The notes under the pieces were generated by a model. That model was not told the DNA's origin and did no database searches. It worked only from the letters and a program-made list of their open reading frames with translations. Shown here one piece after another: positions 31,034-32,238 of a stretch of DNA of 32,238 nucleotides. Every line of letters starts with the position of its first letter. Positions within the stretch are counted from its first letter, which is position 1. The position numbers were made by a program, and so were the translations under genes. The stretch spans positions 1 through 32,238 of the forward strand of contig REDO01000140.1 in NCBI GenBank assembly GCA_007693435.1, given 5' to 3'. Source of the DNA: Salinarimonadaceae bacterium. GTDB taxonomy: Bacteria; Pseudomonadota; Alphaproteobacteria; Rhizobiales; Beijerinckiaceae.

Positions 31034-31768
31034 TCAGAGCTCGTCGACCGTGCGCGGGAACACGGACTGGAAAGCCTCGGCGTATTGCGTTGCCCGGCCG
31101 CCCGACTGGCCGCCGGAATTGCGCTGGAAATGGTTGGCGCGGTTTTGGGCGACGCGGGTGTAGAACTCCCAGAGATGCTCCTGCCCCTCCATGCACTCGA
31201 TGGCGGCGCGCTTCTTCTCCCACACAGCGGTGATGTCGAGGAAAGTGTCGGGCTTCCAGCCCATCTGCTCGGTCTGGTGCGGCTCGAACAGGTAGAGCTG
31301 GGGGGCGCCGAGCACCGTGCGGCCGGGCTTGTGGCCCCAGGCCTGCGCGATCATCCGGCATTCGAGCGCGACCTGCGTCGCGTACATGTGGTCGGTGTTG
31401 TAGGGATCGTATTGCGAATGCGAGAGCATGAAGGCGGGCTGCACGTCGCGGATCACGTCGACGAGACGCTCCTTGTCGCCGTCGTTCAGGCGCAGGGGAT
31501 AATCGCCGAGATCGAAGCAGATCAGGTCGTGGACGCCGAGCGTCTGCGCGGCCTTTTCGGCCTCCGCGCGGCGCGACGCCTTGACCCGGTCGAGGGTCAT
31601 GCCGGGCTGTTTCCAGAGCTTGGCCGATTCGCCGCGTTCCCCGAAAGAGAGGCACACGACGCTCACCTTATAACCACGCTCCGCATGCAGCGCGATCGCG
31701 CCGCCGCAGCGCCAGACGAAATCGGCGGCGTGCGCGCTGATCACGAGCGCGGTTTTGCCCGAAGACAT
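31034..31768 (-). CDS. galB: 4-oxalomesaconate hydratase (GalB-type, PIG-L/LmbE fold)
   Basis: A 244-residue PIG-L/LmbE-fold metalloprotein. The zinc motif reads [19 protein letters not shown] (H13, D16), as in GalB of the Pseudomonas gallate pathway and unlike the AHPDD of deacetylases. A third ligand is likely H127 ([10 protein letters not shown]). GalB hydrates 4-oxalomesaconate to 4-carboxy-4-hydroxy-2-oxoadipate, the substrate of the next gene's aldolase. The start at 31768 ([10 protein letters not shown]) is 5-6 bases after ggagga; an ATG at 31801 gives an unlikely polar extension. It is the first gene of block H. Confidence 0.85.
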   Translation of the reverse strand: MSSGKTALVISAHAADFVWRCGGAIALHAERGYKVSVVCLSFGERGESAKLWKQPGMTLDRVKASRRAEAEKAAQTLGVHDLICFDLGDYPLRLNDGDKERLVDVIRDVQPAFMLSHSQYDPYNTDHMYATQVALECRMIAQAWGHKPGRTVLGAPQLYLFEPHQTEQMGWKPDTFLDITAVWEKKRAAIECMEGQEHLWEFYTRVAQNRANHFQRNSGGQSGGRATQYAEAFQSVFPRTVDEL

Positions 31769-31881
31769 GGTTTCCTCCGTTTTTTCTTGACCCTTTGTCA
31801 CCCCCCCGGACTCCGAAAGCCAATTCGAAAGGGAGGCCGATGTGATAAGTTCAGGCTATAGCATCTGGCGAAGGCGAACGC

Positions 31882-31893
31882 CCTTGATCAAGG
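31882..31893. promoter_or_regulatory. 12-bp perfect palindrome in divergent promoter region
   Basis: The palindrome ccttgatcaagg lies in the 150-bp gap between block H and the divergent oxidoreductase gene, 26 bp before the latter's start. It could be an operator serving one or both directions. Support is symmetry and position only. Confidence 0.3.
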
Positions 31894-31918
31894 TGCCGGG
31901 CAGGGAGAGGAGGATTCA

Positions 31919-32238
31919 ATGACAACAAGCAACACGCCTCGCATCGCCATGCTCGGCTTCGGGGAAGCCGGCCGCGCCTTCGTTTCGGGATGGGGCGCGA
32001 GCGCGCAGAGCCGCGTCGCCGCCTACGATATCAAAGCCGCCGACCCCGCTCTCGCGCCGGGCTTCGCCACAGCGGCGGCCGAACGGGGCGTCGCCTGCCA
32101 CGCGACGCCCGAACCGGCGCTCGCCGGGGCGAATGTCGCGTTCTGTCTCGTGACGGCGGACCAGGCGCTCGCGGCCGCGCGCGCCGCGGCGCCCCATCTG
32201 CCCCCCGGCCTCGTCTGGCTCGACGGCAATTCCTGCGC
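31919..32238 (+). CDS. NAD(P)-dependent oxidoreductase, 6-phosphogluconate/3-hydroxyisobutyrate dehydrogenase type (partial)
   Basis: The first 106 codons of a gene cut by the right edge of the window. The N-terminus has a Rossmann motif, IAMLGFGEAGRAFVSGW (G13, G15, G18), an acidic residue after the second strand (VAAYDIKA), and ANVAFCLVTADQALAAAR leading to WLDGNSC. This order is typical of the beta-hydroxyacid dehydrogenase superfamily, often the DUF1932-containing branch. A strong ribosome site, gagaggagg, precedes ATG 31919. It is divergent from the 4-oxalomesaconate operon and may reduce or oxidise a related hydroxy acid. Confidence 0.8.
   Translation, partial: MTTSNTPRIAMLGFGEAGRAFVSGWGASAQSRVAAYDIKAADPALAPGFATAAAERGVACHATPEPALAGANVAFCLVTADQALAAARAAAPHLPPGLVWLDGNSC

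Noticed and set aside
31823-31833. attcgaaaggg, similar to attcgaaagag at 4183-4193, as a shared operator
   Set aside because: Eleven bases with one mismatch around the common palindrome ttcgaa is within chance for this window, and the surroundings do not match.

Overview
The window looks like a chromosomal accessory region of a high-GC alphaproteobacterium, probably Hyphomicrobiales. This is inferred from the strong G/C third-position bias, the number of TRAP and tripartite tricarboxylate (TTT) transporters, and the type of catabolic genes. No rRNA, tRNA or CRISPR array was seen. Almost every gene is for uptake or breakdown of organic acids, so this reads as a catabolic island. The exception is a visibly AT-richer fragment at the left end.

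Layout. (A) 1-2297: a foreign-looking fragment with one OLD-family ATPase/TOPRIM nuclease gene. A single in-frame TAA breaks it. It is flanked by short repeats, one of which overlaps the 3' end of the next gene. (B) 2298-4168, minus: a 2-oxoglutarate/Fe(II) oxygenase and a LysR regulator. (C) 4531-7488, plus: a TRAP transporter (binding protein, small and large permease), divergent from the LysR gene with a 24-bp dyad between them. (D) 7496-7894: a lone carboxymuconolactone-decarboxylase-like gene. (E) 15650 down to 8016, minus: a tightly coupled operon of two class III CoA-transferases, an acyl-CoA dehydrogenase, two MaoC hotdog proteins, two DHDPS/NAL-family lyases, a small dimeric-barrel protein and a LysR regulator. 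(F) 22327 down to 15773, minus: a TRAP transporter, a DUF6282 amidohydrolase-like protein, an HpcH/HpaI aldolase, a DUF3830 protein and a dihydropyrimidinase/hydantoinase. (G) 22898-23950, plus: an AbrB-family membrane protein. (H) 31768 down to 23960, minus: the 4-oxalomesaconate lower pathway (GalB-type hydratase, LigK/GalC aldolase, GalD/PrpF tautomerase), a TTT transporter with fused TctA-TctB, a second PrpF-type protein and a TauE/SafE permease. (I) 31919 to the right edge, plus: the start of a 6-phosphogluconate/3-hydroxyisobutyrate dehydrogenase-type oxidoreductase.

Working together. Blocks E and F look like one regulon. The DNA ahead of the first gene of each carries the same bipartite 41-bp pattern (TTATGATATT, 22 bases, TTGAATAGT). 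A plausible but unproven reading is that F imports a substrate, opens a cyclic amide or imide and cleaves a C-C bond. E would then activate a carboxylate with CoA, dehydrogenate it, hydrate it and cleave it with DHDPS-like lyases. Several enzymes in E lack a textbook active-site residue. One MaoC protein has Asn and Tyr where its partner has the catalytic Asp and His. Both DHDPS-like proteins have Phe in place of the conserved Tyr. The dehydrogenase has Asp at the usual Glu position. I know of no characterised pathway with this set, so E+F is the best candidate here for an undescribed system. Block H encodes the three steps from 4-oxalomesaconate to pyruvate and oxaloacetate without any ring-cleavage dioxygenase in view.

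All three solute-binding-protein genes are followed within about 30 bases by a strong GC-rich stem-loop and then by further co-directional genes. This suggests a common way of raising the level of the binding protein.
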